Origin: an uncultured Oscillospiraceae bacterium
GTDB lineage: Bacteria > Bacillota > Clostridia > Oscillospirales > Acutalibacteraceae
DNA length: 35,851 nucleotides
NCBI GenBank assembly: GCA_948471095.1
Contig: CAOKRG010000026.1
Coordinates: 1-35,851, forward strand
Reading direction: 5' to 3'
This document shows positions 24,161 through 32,340 of this stretch, piece by piece (position 1 is the stretch's first letter; the number at the start of each line of letters is the position of its first letter). The translations under genes were made by a program, and so were the position numbers. Under the pieces are notes generated by a model. The model did not search any database and was not told the DNA's origin. It saw nothing but the letters and a program-made list of their open reading frames with translations.

Positions 24161-24385
24161 CTAGTGGGAGCTGGCTACAGCCGGTTCGTCGTCCCAGTCC
24201 CGGAAGAGCAGGGCCAGGCACCACAGGGCGGAAATTCCCACCAGGGTGTAGACGATGCGGGCCAGGACCGCGGTCTGCCCGCCGCAGAGCCAGGCCACCA
24301 GGTCAAACCGGAAAATGCCCACCAGCCCCCAGTTCACGCCGCCGATTACAGTTAGGGCCAACGCGATACGGTCGATGATGTTCAT
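24161..24385 (-). CDS. DUF378 small membrane protein
   Basis: 74 residues with two membrane helices (about 5-25 and 40-60) and the family phrases IALALTVIGGVNWGLVGIF and ARIVYTLVGISALWCL. YuzA-like proteins are widespread and of unknown function. ATG 24385 with GGGAG seven bases upstream is chosen; the 25-codon longer frame is not family-like. Single gene, terminator directly downstream. Confidence 0.92.
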   Translation of the reverse strand: MNIIDRIALALTVIGGVNWGLVGIFRFDLVAWLCGGQTAVLARIVYTLVGISALWCLALLFRDWDDEPAVASSH

Positions 24386-24519
24386 GCAATCTCCCTCTTT
24401 TCCAATGGATTTTTTCGCCGCCAAGCCATGGGAACTCTGTTTAAAAGGTCCCGGACCCACCTTGCCGGTAGGCCGAGGCGGCTCATATCGTTAGCGCGGT
24501 TCAAGAGAGATAAAATGGG

Positions 24520-24735
24520 AGCGTCCCAAAGGCGTTGTTATAGAAGTATTAGAAAGCCTCCGGCGGTTCAGGGGCTTACAACATTCGCTGCGCGAAGTCC
24601 CCTGAAAACCCCGCAACCTTTGAAAAGGGCGCTAATCGCCAGTGGCGATTGTCCAACGCCGACCGAGATGGCAGTCGAGAATGACGAAACTTTTTCGATT
24701 GCGCTCAAGAAGCTTTGTCCGGACAAAACACGCGT
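24520..24735 (+). repeat. Mosaic hairpin repeat, copy 7 (with palindromic inserts)
   Basis: CGTTGTTATAGAAGTATTA, GCCTCCGGCGG, an outer stem TTCAGGGG...CCCCTGAA whose loop holds ATTCGC-TGC-GCGAA, GCAACCTTTGAAAAG, an insert with AATCGCC-AGT-GGCGATT, then GGCAGTCGAGAATGACGAAA. The remaining 24736-24863 holds no recognised element. Confidence 0.78.
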
Positions 24736-24863
24736 TTGGCCACTCCCAATAAAATACCCCTTCTGAACCAGTCAGAGATCGCGGGCTTCAAAGCCCTAGC
24801 GATATTTTTAGCGGGAGCGGTAAAATAATTCCCGGAATCTTTTGGGGGATTTTTTAATTTTAC

Positions 24864-24899
24864 AAAAAAAGGCGGACGCTTGCGCGTTCCGCCCTTTTT
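24864..24899 (-). terminator. Rho-independent terminator of secDF
   Basis: Minus strand GGCGGAACGC-GCAA-GCGTCCGCC followed by TTTTTTT, 17 bases beyond the stop. Confidence 0.9.
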
Positions 24900-24915
24900 C
24901 AACCCAAAACCGGCT

Positions 24916-27270
24916 TTATCTGCCTTGCTTCTCTTTCTCGCGGATCTGCCACATGCCGAACAGGTTCGGCGCGATGAACTGGGAGGAGAAGCAGCCGGCC
25001 GCCACGCCCACCATCATGGGCAGGGAGAAGGAGACCACCGTGTTGATGGAGAACAGCCCCGCTACCACCAGCACCACCACCAAGGCCAGGAAGGTGGTCA
25101 GGGAGGTCAGCAGCGTGCGGCCCAGGGTCTGGTTCATGCTCAGGTTCATGTTCTCCGCAATGTCCGCCCGGGGCCCGGCCTTGCGCTTGTTCTCCCGCAC
25201 CCGGTCGTAAATGACGATGGTGCTGTTCAGGGAGTAGCCCAGCAGGGTCAGCACAACGGCGATAAAGATATCATTGATGGGCATGCCGAAGACAACGAAC
25301 ACGCAGAACGCGATGATTACGTCGTGCAGCAGCGCCACAATGGCCGTCAGGCCCGCGGAGAGGCCGCCGATCTTCTTAAAGCGCAGGGCGATATACACCA
25401 GCAGCAGAATGGCCGTCAGCACAAAGCAGACCATGCACTTCTGGAAGAACTTCGCGCCCATGGTGGCGTCCACGGAGTTGGACTCCAGCAGGGTGAAGTT
25501 CGCCTGGTCAAAGGCCGCGCTCAGGGTGTCGGCCACCTTGGCCTGCTCATCGGGAGAGATGCTCTTGTTGCCCGCGAAGGAGATGGTTACCTGGTCCTTG
25601 CCGGTGCTCATGTCCTGGTTCAGGGAGACGGAGCTGTCCATGCCCAGCTGGCTGGACAGGGTGTTCTCAATGTCGCTGGCAGAGACCGCGCTGCCGTCCA
25701 CCGCGTAGCGGATCATGGCGCCGCCCGCGAACTGGATGTCCAGCTTGGGCCCCATGATGGCGCTGGCAATGAGCCCCACCACGATCACCGCGCCGGAGAT
25801 CATGTAGTAGGTCTTGCGGTGGCCCAGGAAGTCGATTCTGCCGGCCTTGCGGGGGGCCGCGCCCTCCTTGGCGGCGCCAAAGAGCCAGCGCTTGCGGAAG
25901 CACTTGAACTCCGCCAGGGACAGGATCATCAGCCGGGTGGCCAGCACGCCCATAATGAAGTTGGCGATGATGCCCACCAGCAAAGTGAAGCCAAAGGAGA
26001 AAATCGCGCCCGTGGTGGACTGGCCGAAGATCATGGACAAGATGTTGCTGGGGCCAAAGACCATCATCAGCATAACAGCCACAATGGCCGTGGTAATATT
26101 GCCGTCAAAGATAGCCCAGAAGCTGCTCTGGAAGCCGTTTTTCAGGGCCCCGTCCAGGGTCTTGCCGTTGTTCAGCTCCTCCCGCACCCGGCTGGCGGTG
26201 ATCACGTTGGCGTCCACGCCGATGCCGATGGAGAGGATCAGGCCCGCGATGCCGGGCAGGGTCATGGTAAAGGAATTCATGCTGGGCAGGAAGCCGGACA
26301 CCGCCGCGAAGCAGATGCCCATCTGGCCCGCCAGGGTGATGACCGCCACCACGCCGGGCAGGCGGAACACAACGATCATCAGCAGGGCGATGAGGATGAA
26401 GGCGATGACGCCGGCCATCAGCATGGACTCCAGGGCCTGGCCGCCCAGGGTGGGGGCCAGGGAGTTGAAGTTGGAGGTGGTGAGGGCAAAGGGCAGCGCG
26501 CCCGCCTGGATCTGCGCCGCCAGGGTGGTGGCGCTCTCGCTGGTGAAGTTGCCCTCAATCACGCACTTGCCGTCGCTGATCACCGCGTTGACCGTGGGGG
26601 CGGAAAGGCGCACGTCGTCCATCCAGATGGAGATGGTCTGGCCCACCAGCCGCTCCGTGGCCTCGGCGAACTTCTGCTTGCCCTCTTCGCTGAACTCCAG
26701 CGAAACCACATACTGGGCCGCGCCGGTGGTCTGGTCCTGGTTTACGGCGGGCTCCGCCTTCACCACGTCGGACCCTTCCAAGATAATCGTATCCGCCGTG
26801 GTCCCCGTGGGCGTTTTATAGACCTCGTTGCCGTTTTCATCGTAGTCCATGGTCTCATAGCTGCCGCCCTCCCGGAAGGTGAGCATGGCCGTGGCGGAGA
26901 GCTCGTTGATGGCCTTCTCCGGGTCAAAGTCCGTCTCGTCGGACTTCCAGGGGAAGCGCACGATGATCCGGTTGTTGGCCTCGTCGGTGTAGAGCTCATA
27001 GTCGGTGATGTTCTGGGAGACCATGCGGGTCTCGATGATCTGCTTGGCCGATTCCAGCTCGCCGCTGGTGGCCTTTACCCCGTCCGCCGGACTGAAGGTG
27101 GCCTCCACGCCGCCCCGGATGTCGATGCCCCAGCGGATGTCGCCGGCCCCTTTGATATAGGTCACCTTAAAGTCGCCGTTCTGGCCATATACGCCGAACA
27201 GGGACGTGCCCACCAGGGCGCAGATCAAGATCAGCACCACAAAAAATACAGGTTTCTTTACACGCTTCAT
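24916..27270 (-). CDS. secDF: Fused protein translocase subunit SecDF
   Basis: 784 residues: SecD and SecF in one chain, the proton-driven accessory of the Sec translocon that pulls secreted proteins to the outside. The N-terminal helix (KKPVFFVVLILICALVGTSL) and GIDIRGGVEATF open the SecD part. The periplasmic P1 domain follows, then MTLPGIAGLILSIGIGVDANV with the conserved Asp. The SecF part starts about residue 470 (IDFLGHRKTYYMISG) and includes GLTAIVALLHDVIIAF and TLLGYSLNSTIVIYDRVREN. About twelve helices in all. ATG 27270 with GGAGG eight bases upstream is the start; the 97-codon upstream extension is not protein-like. Transcribed just after the alpha/beta hydrolase gene with a 56-base gap. 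Confidence 0.95.
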   Translation of the reverse strand: MKRVKKPVFFVVLILICALVGTSLFGVYGQNGDFKVTYIKGAGDIRWGIDIRGGVEATFSPADGVKATSGELESAKQIIETRMVSQNITDYELYTDEANNRIIVRFPWKSDETDFDPEKAINELSATAMLTFREGGSYETMDYDENGNEVYKTPTGTTADTIILEGSDVVKAEPAVNQDQTTGAAQYVVSLEFSEEGKQKFAEATERLVGQTISIWMDDVRLSAPTVNAVISDGKCVIEGNFTSESATTLAAQIQAGALPFALTTSNFNSLAPTLGGQALESMLMAGVIAFILIALLMIVVFRLPGVVAVITLAGQMGICFAAVSGFLPSMNSFTMTLPGIAGLILSIGIGVDANVITASRVREELNNGKTLDGALKNGFQSSFWAIFDGNITTAIVAVMLMMVFGPSNILSMIFGQSTTGAIFSFGFTLLVGIIANFIMGVLATRLMILSLAEFKCFRKRWLFGAAKEGAAPRKAGRIDFLGHRKTYYMISGAVIVVGLIASAIMGPKLDIQFAGGAMIRYAVDGSAVSASDIENTLSSQLGMDSSVSLNQDMSTGKDQVTISFAGNKSISPDEQAKVADTLSAAFDQANFTLLESNSVDATMGAKFFQKCMVCFVLTAILLLVYIALRFKKIGGLSAGLTAIVALLHDVIIAFCVFVVFGMPINDIFIAVVLTLLGYSLNSTIVIYDRVRENKRKAGPRADIAENMNLSMNQTLGRTLLTSLTTFLALVVVLVVAGLFSINTVVSFSLPMMVGVAAGCFSSQFIAPNLFGMWQIREKEKQGR

Positions 27271-27326
27271 GGGTCTTTCCTCCAATATCTTCTTTCTCCA
27301 AGCCAAAGAGCGCCGAAACGCCCCGG

Positions 27327-28109
27327 CTATTCTCCAACGCGGGAAAGGAAATCCAGCACGGCGGCGTTTACCTCCCGGCCCTGCTCCATGACGAACAGGG
27401 GCCTGTGCCCGCCGCCCTTTATTTCCCAGGTCTCCCCGTGGGGGATCTTTTCCGCCATTTCCGCACAGGTGCCAAAGGGGTCGTGCTCCCCGTTGATGAA
27501 CAGGGCCGGGCAGGCGACAGCCGCCCATTCCTCGTCCGTCAGGGCGGGGTGGCCGCGCCAATCCGCAACCGTCTGTTCCAGGAAGGTCTTCCAGTCGCCC
27601 TTATGGGCTTCCCTGTGCCGGACTTCCATCTCCCGGATAAACTTCTGGTCGTTTTTCCGCAAAAGGCTTTCCGGCAGGAAGTCCTCCGCGCCCTCTGGGC
27701 GGGGGTAGGCCCCTGCTCCCACAGCGGTCAGGCTGCGCACCTTTTCCGGATAAAGGGCCGCCATATATAGGCCCACCGTGGCGCCGAAGCTGTACCCGAA
27801 AAGATGGGCCTTTTCTATGCCTAGGACATCCAGGAAGCGCGCCATGTCCCTGGCGATCTTCCGGGAATCCCATTCCAGGCTGGGGCAGACGGTACGGCCA
27901 TGGCCCCGGAAATCCGGGAACAGGCAGCGGTACTTTCCCTGAAAGGGCTGTATCTGCGCCCCAAAGGCCAGCAGGCCCCGGCTGAAATGGCTGTGCAGGA
28001 AAAGCACGGTTTCGCCGCCTATCCCCATATCTTCATAGAACATGTCCAAATCGTCAAAACGAATGCGCGGCAAAATGTTCTTCCCACTGCCACCAAGACT
28101 TTGACACAT
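27327..28109 (-). CDS. Alpha/beta-hydrolase fold enzyme
   Basis: About 260 residues. Elements: VLFLHSHF (oxyanion region), FPDFRGHGRT, nucleophile elbow GYSFGATVG (Ser about 107), acid INGEHDPFG (Asp about 210) and IKGGGHRPLF (His about 235), a complete catalytic triad. A small cap lies between about 140 and 185. The fold covers esterases, lactonases, dehalogenases and others, so the substrate is unknown. The start is uncertain: ATG 28109 lacks a Shine-Dalgarno; a TTG about 11 codons later (LPRIRFDD) has AGTGGGAAG upstream. A TATAAA lies 30 bases before ATG 28109. Confidence 0.88.
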   Translation of the reverse strand: MCQSLGGSGKNILPRIRFDDLDMFYEDMGIGGETVLFLHSHFSRGLLAFGAQIQPFQGKYRCLFPDFRGHGRTVCPSLEWDSRKIARDMARFLDVLGIEKAHLFGYSFGATVGLYMAALYPEKVRSLTAVGAGAYPRPEGAEDFLPESLLRKNDQKFIREMEVRHREAHKGDWKTFLEQTVADWRGHPALTDEEWAAVACPALFINGEHDPFGTCAEMAEKIPHGETWEIKGGGHRPLFVMEQGREVNAAVLDFLSRVGE

Positions 28110-28172
28110 TTGCCAATTTGCCAAAGCGGCGCATGAAATTTATAGTCACAGGGACGAAACCCCTCTACACAC

Positions 28173-28202
28173 AAAACAGGGCAGTTTGCACACTACCCTG
28201 TG
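28173..28202 (-). terminator. Terminator of the ispH-S1 gene
   Basis: Minus strand ACAGGGTAGT-GTGCAA-ACTGCCCTGT followed by TTTTG, about ten bases beyond the stop. Confidence 0.8.
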
Positions 28203-28213
28203 ATGTATTAAAA

Positions 28214-30220
28214 TTACTCCTCGCTGGAGGCTTCCGCTTCGTCCGAAGACTCGGTGGAATAGACGGTCTCGGTTTCGGGGGCTTCGGCCGCCGCCTCGTC
28301 TGCCGCGGCCTGCTCCTCTTCCAGCAGCACCCGAATGGACAGGGACACCCGGTGGCGCTCCAGGTCTATGTCGGTGATCTTCACCTTGACCACATCGCCC
28401 ACCTTGAGCACATCCTGGGGCTTCTCAATGCGGTGGTCCGAAATCTGGGAGATATGGATCAGGCCGTCGATGCCGGGAATCACGCTGGCAAAGGCGCCAA
28501 AGGCGGTCATGCCCACAATCTTGGCCTCGCACACGGTGCCCACGGGATACTCCCGCTCCAGCTTCACCCAGGGATTGTCCTCCGGACGGCGGTAGCCCAG
28601 GGAGATCTTGCCGGCCTCCTTGTCCAGGCCCTTTACGTACACGTCCACCGTGTCGCCTACGTTGACCACCTCGCTGGGATGCTTCACCCGGTTCCAGCTG
28701 AGCTCGGAGATGTGGATCATGCCGTCCACGCCGCCCAGGTCCACGAAAGCGCCGAAGTTTGTCAGGGACTTCACCTTGCCGGTGTAGGCCTGGCCCTCTT
28801 CCACCTGCTCCCAGAACTTCTCCTGGGCCGCCTTGCGCTCCTCGCGCAGGACGCTGCGGATGGAGCCCACGGCCCGGTGCCGCTGGCGGTTGACCTCGAT
28901 GATCCGGAAGCGCACGTCCTTGCCCTGCAGTCCCTCCAGCTCCTCGCCCCGGGTGGCGGTGGCCTGGGAGGCGGGCACAAACACCCGCAGCGCGTCGTGC
29001 AGGACGATCACGCCGCCCTTCACCACCTCGATGACCTTGCCCTCGAGGATCTCGTTGTTTTCCTGGGCCTCCTGGATCAGGTCCCAGCCCTTCATGGCGT
29101 CCACCCGGCGCTTGGAGAGCATGATGGTGCCCTCCTGGTCGTTGGTCTTCATGATCAGCAGCTCAACCTCGTCCCCGATTTTGAGCACGTCCTCGGGCTT
29201 GACCGAGGGGTCGCTGGAGAGCTCGGCGGCGGGGATGAACCCGGCCTGCTTGCGGCCCACGTCCACATAGACCTCGGTGGGGGAGATGCCTACGACTACG
29301 CCGTGTACCTTTTCGTCTGTATTCATGCTCTTGAGCGATTCCTCAAGCATCTCCTCAAAGTTCTGTTCCGTGCTGTTGACTTCAGCCATGGTATCAAGTA
29401 CCTCCTTAATTATGCTTGCCGGGGTCGAGGCCCCAGCGGTAATGCCAACGCTCAGGCCGGCGGAAAAGACGGGCAGCTCGTCCGCCCTTTCGATGAGGTA
29501 CGTTTCACACTCCTCCGCGCAGATGTCGCGGAGCTTGGCCGTATTCGAACTGTTCCTGCCCCCGACGACCACCATCCGGTCGCACTCCCGGGCCAGGTCC
29601 AGCGCCTCTTTCTGCCGTTTCGCTGTTGCATTACATATTGTATCAAAAACTGCGGCGTTTGTACATACTTTTTTCAGAGTTTCCGCGCATTTTTGCCAGT
29701 AAATTTTATGAAAAGTCGTCTGCGCCGCCGCCGTCAGGGGAGCCGTGCGCAGCTCTGGATGGGTTTTAAGCAGATCTTGTAGATCCTCCTCCCCCCTACA
29801 CACAAAATATGGACCCGTGCAGTGGCTTACCGTTCCCCGGGCCTCCGGATGCTCCGGATCGCCGAAGAGAAGGAAGGTTCGTCCCCGGGCCCCGGCCTCC
29901 TCCGCCAGCTTGTGAATTTTTTTCACATTCGGGCAGGTCGCGTCCACAAAGCGCACCCCGAGGGAGCGCGCTTCCTCCTCGGTTCCCTTGGGGACGCCGT
30001 GGGAGCGCAGGACCAGCACGTAGCCCTCCGGCGTGTCCCCGGGGGACTCCACCACCCTTACCCCCCTGGCCTCCAGCTGGGCCACAAGCTGGGGGTTATG
30101 GAGGATGGCCCCCAGCGTGGCGGCCCGCTCTCCCCGGTCCAGCAGCTCTTGGACCATATCCACCGCCCGCTTTGCCCCAAAGCAGAACCCGGCGGTCTTT
30201 GCCAACTTGAACGTAACCAA
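28214..30220 (-). CDS. ispH: IspH - ribosomal protein S1 fusion
   Basis: 668 residues. N-terminal part (about 1-285) is HMBPP reductase, the last MEP-pathway step giving IPP and DMAPP. The three iron-sulphur cysteines are in [22 protein letters not shown] and [11 protein letters not shown]; substrate His are in ILHNPQL and LRSHGVPKG, and PEHPEARG holds the catalytic Glu. C-terminal part carries four S1 RNA-binding domains (about 310-625; e.g. [40 protein letters not shown]) and an acidic tail. This bifunctional chain is known in Clostridia. A TTG start at 30220 is chosen, with AAAGGAAG seven bases upstream; the earlier TTG 30238 precedes that site. Downstream of plsC in the usual order, separated by 445 bases of repeats. 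Confidence 0.95.
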   Translation of the reverse strand: MVTFKLAKTAGFCFGAKRAVDMVQELLDRGERAATLGAILHNPQLVAQLEARGVRVVESPGDTPEGYVLVLRSHGVPKGTEEEARSLGVRFVDATCPNVKKIHKLAEEAGARGRTFLLFGDPEHPEARGTVSHCTGPYFVCRGEEDLQDLLKTHPELRTAPLTAAAQTTFHKIYWQKCAETLKKVCTNAAVFDTICNATAKRQKEALDLARECDRMVVVGGRNSSNTAKLRDICAEECETYLIERADELPVFSAGLSVGITAGASTPASIIKEVLDTMAEVNSTEQNFEEMLEESLKSMNTDEKVHGVVVGISPTEVYVDVGRKQAGFIPAAELSSDPSVKPEDVLKIGDEVELLIMKTNDQEGTIMLSKRRVDAMKGWDLIQEAQENNEILEGKVIEVVKGGVIVLHDALRVFVPASQATATRGEELEGLQGKDVRFRIIEVNRQRHRAVGSIRSVLREERKAAQEKFWEQVEEGQAYTGKVKSLTNFGAFVDLGGVDGMIHISELSWNRVKHPSEVVNVGDTVDVYVKGLDKEAGKISLGYRRPEDNPWVKLEREYPVGTVCEAKIVGMTAFGAFASVIPGIDGLIHISQISDHRIEKPQDVLKVGDVVKVKITDIDLERHRVSLSIRVLLEEEQAAADEAAAEAPETETVYSTESSDEAEASSEE

Positions 30221-30286
30221 GGCGGCACTTCCTTTCAAGAATAAAAATTGTTTTTTTGAAGAGTAATACGGGGCGGCCGCTGGCAG

Positions 30287-30390
30287 GTTAAGGAACTTTC
30301 TGAAGAAAGTTCCTTAACAATCTTCAAAGACTTTTACACGCTTTACGGTTGGGCGGCACGCAAGCTTGGCGCTCGGTTCGGGGCGAAAGG
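30287..30390 (+). repeat. Mosaic hairpin repeat, copy 8
   Basis: A perfect 32-base hairpin (30287-30318) with arms GTTAAGGAACTTTCT and AGAAAGTTCCTTAAC and GA loop, then AATCTTCAAAGACTTTTACA, then a ~55-base block nearly identical to 3361-3417. Confidence 0.8.
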
Positions 30391-30504
30391 CTACGCACTG
30401 GTTCCGCCAAGTATCTGGCGGCCAGCGCCTTTTTCAAGGTGGCAGGGGAAGAGAGCCAGTAAAAGTTTTGTAGTTCTCGCCGTTGGTCGGGTTGACAATG
30501 TTAA

Positions 30505-30570
30505 TGCCAACTTCGCGAAGCGAATGTTGGCTTCGCGCAGCGAATGCCGACTTCACAAAGTGAATGTCGT
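30505..30570. repeat. Array of three consecutive TTCGC-type palindromes
   Basis: Three hairpins back to back at roughly 22-base spacing: GCCAAC-TTCGC-GAA-GCGAA-TGTTGGC, TTCGC-GCA-GCGAA-TGCCGAC, and CGAC-TTCAC-AAA-GTGAA-TGTCG. Flanking arms are shared between neighbours. Confidence 0.8.
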
Positions 30571-30614
30571 AAGCCCCAAACCGAGCGCCCAGTGTACGCC
30601 TCACACTTACGATA

Positions 30615-30688
30615 AACGTGTAAAAGTTTTTGAAGGTTCTTAGGGAACTTTTTTCAAAAAGTTCCCTAAGCCGCCGGAGGCCGTTCCG
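30615..30688 (-). repeat. Mosaic hairpin repeat, copy 9, overlapping the plsC 3' end
   Basis: Minus strand: GGCCTCCGGCGG, perfect 32-base hairpin (30639-30670) with arms CTTAGGGAACTTTTT and AAAAAGTTCCCTAAG, then AACCTTCAAAAACTTTTACA. The plsC stop codon lies inside this hairpin. Confidence 0.82.
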
Positions 30689-31364
30689 CCGCCTCGGCCT
30701 TTTGGGAGGGCAGGCCCAGCTCCTTAAGGGTTTCCTCCCGCAGGGCGCTGATTTCCTCCATAATCACCCGGCTGGCCCGGCGCAGCTGCATGCTGGAGTC
30801 GTCCGGAATGGCCAGACGCTGGGCCGCGATGGGCGGGCCGAAGCTGACGACGGTGCGCTTAAAGGCCTTGGGGATGCCCCCGTCCCCCGTGGTGATGCAC
30901 ACAGGCACCACAGGGGCCTTGGTGCGGTAGGCCAGCAGGGCCGCGCCGGTTTTGGGGCGCTGCAGCCGCCCGTCCTTGGAGCGGGTCCCCTCGATGAACA
31001 CGCCCACAACAGCGTTTTCGTCCAGCAGCTCGTAGGCGTCGGCCAGGGCGTCCGCCCCGCCGCTGCCCCGCCGCACGGGAAAAGCCCCCAAGCCCCGGAG
31101 CAGCCCGCCCAAAAACCGGCTCTGGAACAGCTCCTCCTTGGCCATGTAGAAGACCTGGCGCAGCTGGGCCACGCCCAAGATCACCGGGTCCCGCTTGGCC
31201 AGGTGGTTGCTGCACAAGAGCACCGGGCCGGACTTTGGGACGTTCTCCCGCCCCCGCACGGAAATGCGGAAGACCGGGTAATAAAACAGCGCCAGAAGGG
31301 TCTGGCCAATGGCGTAAAGCAAAGTTTTCCGTTTGGCTTTCGCTTGCTTGGGCACGCTCCTCAT
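30666..31364 (-). CDS. plsC: 1-acyl-sn-glycerol-3-phosphate acyltransferase (PlsC family)
   Basis: 232 residues. Makes phosphatidic acid from lysophosphatidic acid at the membrane. Acyltransferase motifs in order: catalytic NHLAKRD (H-x4-D, about residue 54), GAFPVRRGSGG, VFIEGTRSKDG (phosphate binding) and PVVPVCITTG. The N-terminus has one hydrophobic helix (LYAIGQTLLALFYYPVF). ATG 31364 overlaps the cmk stop (ATGA). The last residues, ERPPAA, and the stop codon are encoded by the intergenic repeat at 30615-30688. Confidence 0.93.
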   Translation of the reverse strand: MRSVPKQAKAKRKTLLYAIGQTLLALFYYPVFRISVRGRENVPKSGPVLLCSNHLAKRDPVILGVAQLRQVFYMAKEELFQSRFLGGLLRGLGAFPVRRGSGGADALADAYELLDENAVVGVFIEGTRSKDGRLQRPKTGAALLAYRTKAPVVPVCITTGDGGIPKAFKRTVVSFGPPIAAQRLAIPDDSSMQLRRASRVIMEEISALREETLKELGLPSQKAEAAERPPAA

Positions 31365-32038
31365 CCTTTCCCACCGGCCCCGTCCATCCGGGCCCGGGCC
31401 AATTCCAAAATTTTCTCCACCACCTGTTCAAAAGAGAGCTCCGTGGCGTCCAGCCGCACCGCGTCCGGGGGGACCGCCTCCAGTTGGGCCGCGTCCTGCC
31501 GGTCCCGCTGGGCTACCTCCCGCAGCACCTGGTCAAAGTCAGCCGCTTCTCCCGCCGCATCCAGCTGCAGGGTCCGCCGCCGGGCCCGCTCCTCCGCCGA
31601 GGCCGTGAGGAACACCTTCAGCTGGGCCCCGGGGAGGATCACCGTGCCGATGTCCCGGCCGTCCATCACCACGTCGGCCCGCCGGGCCAGGTCCCGCTGC
31701 AGGTCCAGCAGAAAGGCCCGCACCCGGGGAATGTGGGCCACCCACCGGGAAGCCGCCATGGAGACCTCCTGGGTCCGGATGTCCTGGGACACGTCCCGGC
31801 CCGCCAGCAAGGTCCGCTGGCCCTCCGGGCCGTATTCCAGGCCCACCTCCACCTGGGGCAGCCGGGCGGACACAGCTTCCGGGTCGGTCAGGTCCACCTG
31901 GTTTTCTATCATAAAAAGGGCGATGGCCCGGTACAGGGCTCCGGTATCCACATAGGCGAATCCCAGCGCCTTGGCCAGCGCCTTGGCCACGCTGGATTTT
32001 CCCGCCCCGGCGGGGCCGTCTATGGCAATTGCAAACAT
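31361..32038 (-). CDS. cmk: Cytidylate kinase
   Basis: 225 residues. Phosphorylates CMP/dCMP with ATP. P-loop AIDGPAGAGKSSVAKALA at the start, YVDTGALYRAIAL, VVMDGRDIGTVILPGAQLKV in the CMP-binding area, and the lid region with ERARRRTLQ. ATG 32038 has AGGAGGGGG eight bases upstream. Translationally coupled to plsC by a 4-base overlap; the pair, with ispH-S1 after it, is the usual Clostridia order. Confidence 0.96.
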   Translation of the reverse strand: MFAIAIDGPAGAGKSSVAKALAKALGFAYVDTGALYRAIALFMIENQVDLTDPEAVSARLPQVEVGLEYGPEGQRTLLAGRDVSQDIRTQEVSMAASRWVAHIPRVRAFLLDLQRDLARRADVVMDGRDIGTVILPGAQLKVFLTASAEERARRRTLQLDAAGEAADFDQVLREVAQRDRQDAAQLEAVPPDAVRLDATELSFEQVVEKILELARARMDGAGGKG

Positions 32039-32097
32039 GATTCTTCCCCCTCCTAATTTCCCAAAACGAGCGTTGATTAACGCACAGGCCCCGATAG

Positions 32098-32178
32098 CGA
32101 GCCAGTAAAAGTTTCGTCCACCTTTTCAAAGGTGGTGGGGGGGGAGGGGGCAAAGCCCCCTCCCCGCCGGAGGCCTTC
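32098..32178 (-). repeat. Mosaic hairpin repeat, copy 10
   Basis: Minus strand: GGCCTCCGGCGG, GGGGAGGGGGC-TTT-GCCCCCTCCCC, hairpin CCACCTTT-GA-AAAGGTGG, ACGAAACTTTTACTGGCTCG. It lies between the 44-codon gene and cmk. Confidence 0.82.
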
Positions 32179-32205
32179 TATTACTCCCCCCAAACAACTC
32201 CCCAA

Positions 32206-32340
32206 CTATTTCCGGAACTTGAACCGAAACTGATACTCACCGTTCCCCCTCGGCTGGCTGAACTCGAACTCAAACCGGGTCAGGTATACGCAGGCCACCG
32301 CGGCCAGCGCCGCAATCAGCACCGTCAGCACTTTTTTCAT
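32206..32340 (-). CDS. 44-residue membrane or lipoprotein-like peptide
   Basis: MKKVLTVLIAALAAVACVYL opens the peptide: two Lys, a 17-residue hydrophobic helix and a Cys that could be a weak lipobox. It is followed by an alternating FEFEF stretch and a basic FRFKFRK end, so one short beta hairpin outside or beneath the membrane is likely. The ATG overlaps the stop of the nucleotidyltransferase-GNAT gene (ATGA) and is preceded by GGGGAAGGGG, so translation is coupled. No family recognised. Its reality rests on the coupling, Shine-Dalgarno and clean signal-like start. Confidence 0.65.
   Translation of the reverse strand: MKKVLTVLIAALAAVACVYLTRFEFEFSQPRGNGEYQFRFKFRK

Noticed and set aside
24880-27708. 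942-codon plus-strand frame
   Set aside because: It lies exactly opposite secDF, is rich in His/Gln/Gly/Asp as expected from reverse-complemented GC-rich codons, and shows no domain.
28118-29782. 554-codon plus-strand frame
   Set aside because: It is antisense to the S1 domains of the fusion gene; no Shine-Dalgarno and biased composition.
30505-30570. CRISPR array
   Set aside because: The units are palindromes of about 22 bases with no spacers and no cas genes nearby.
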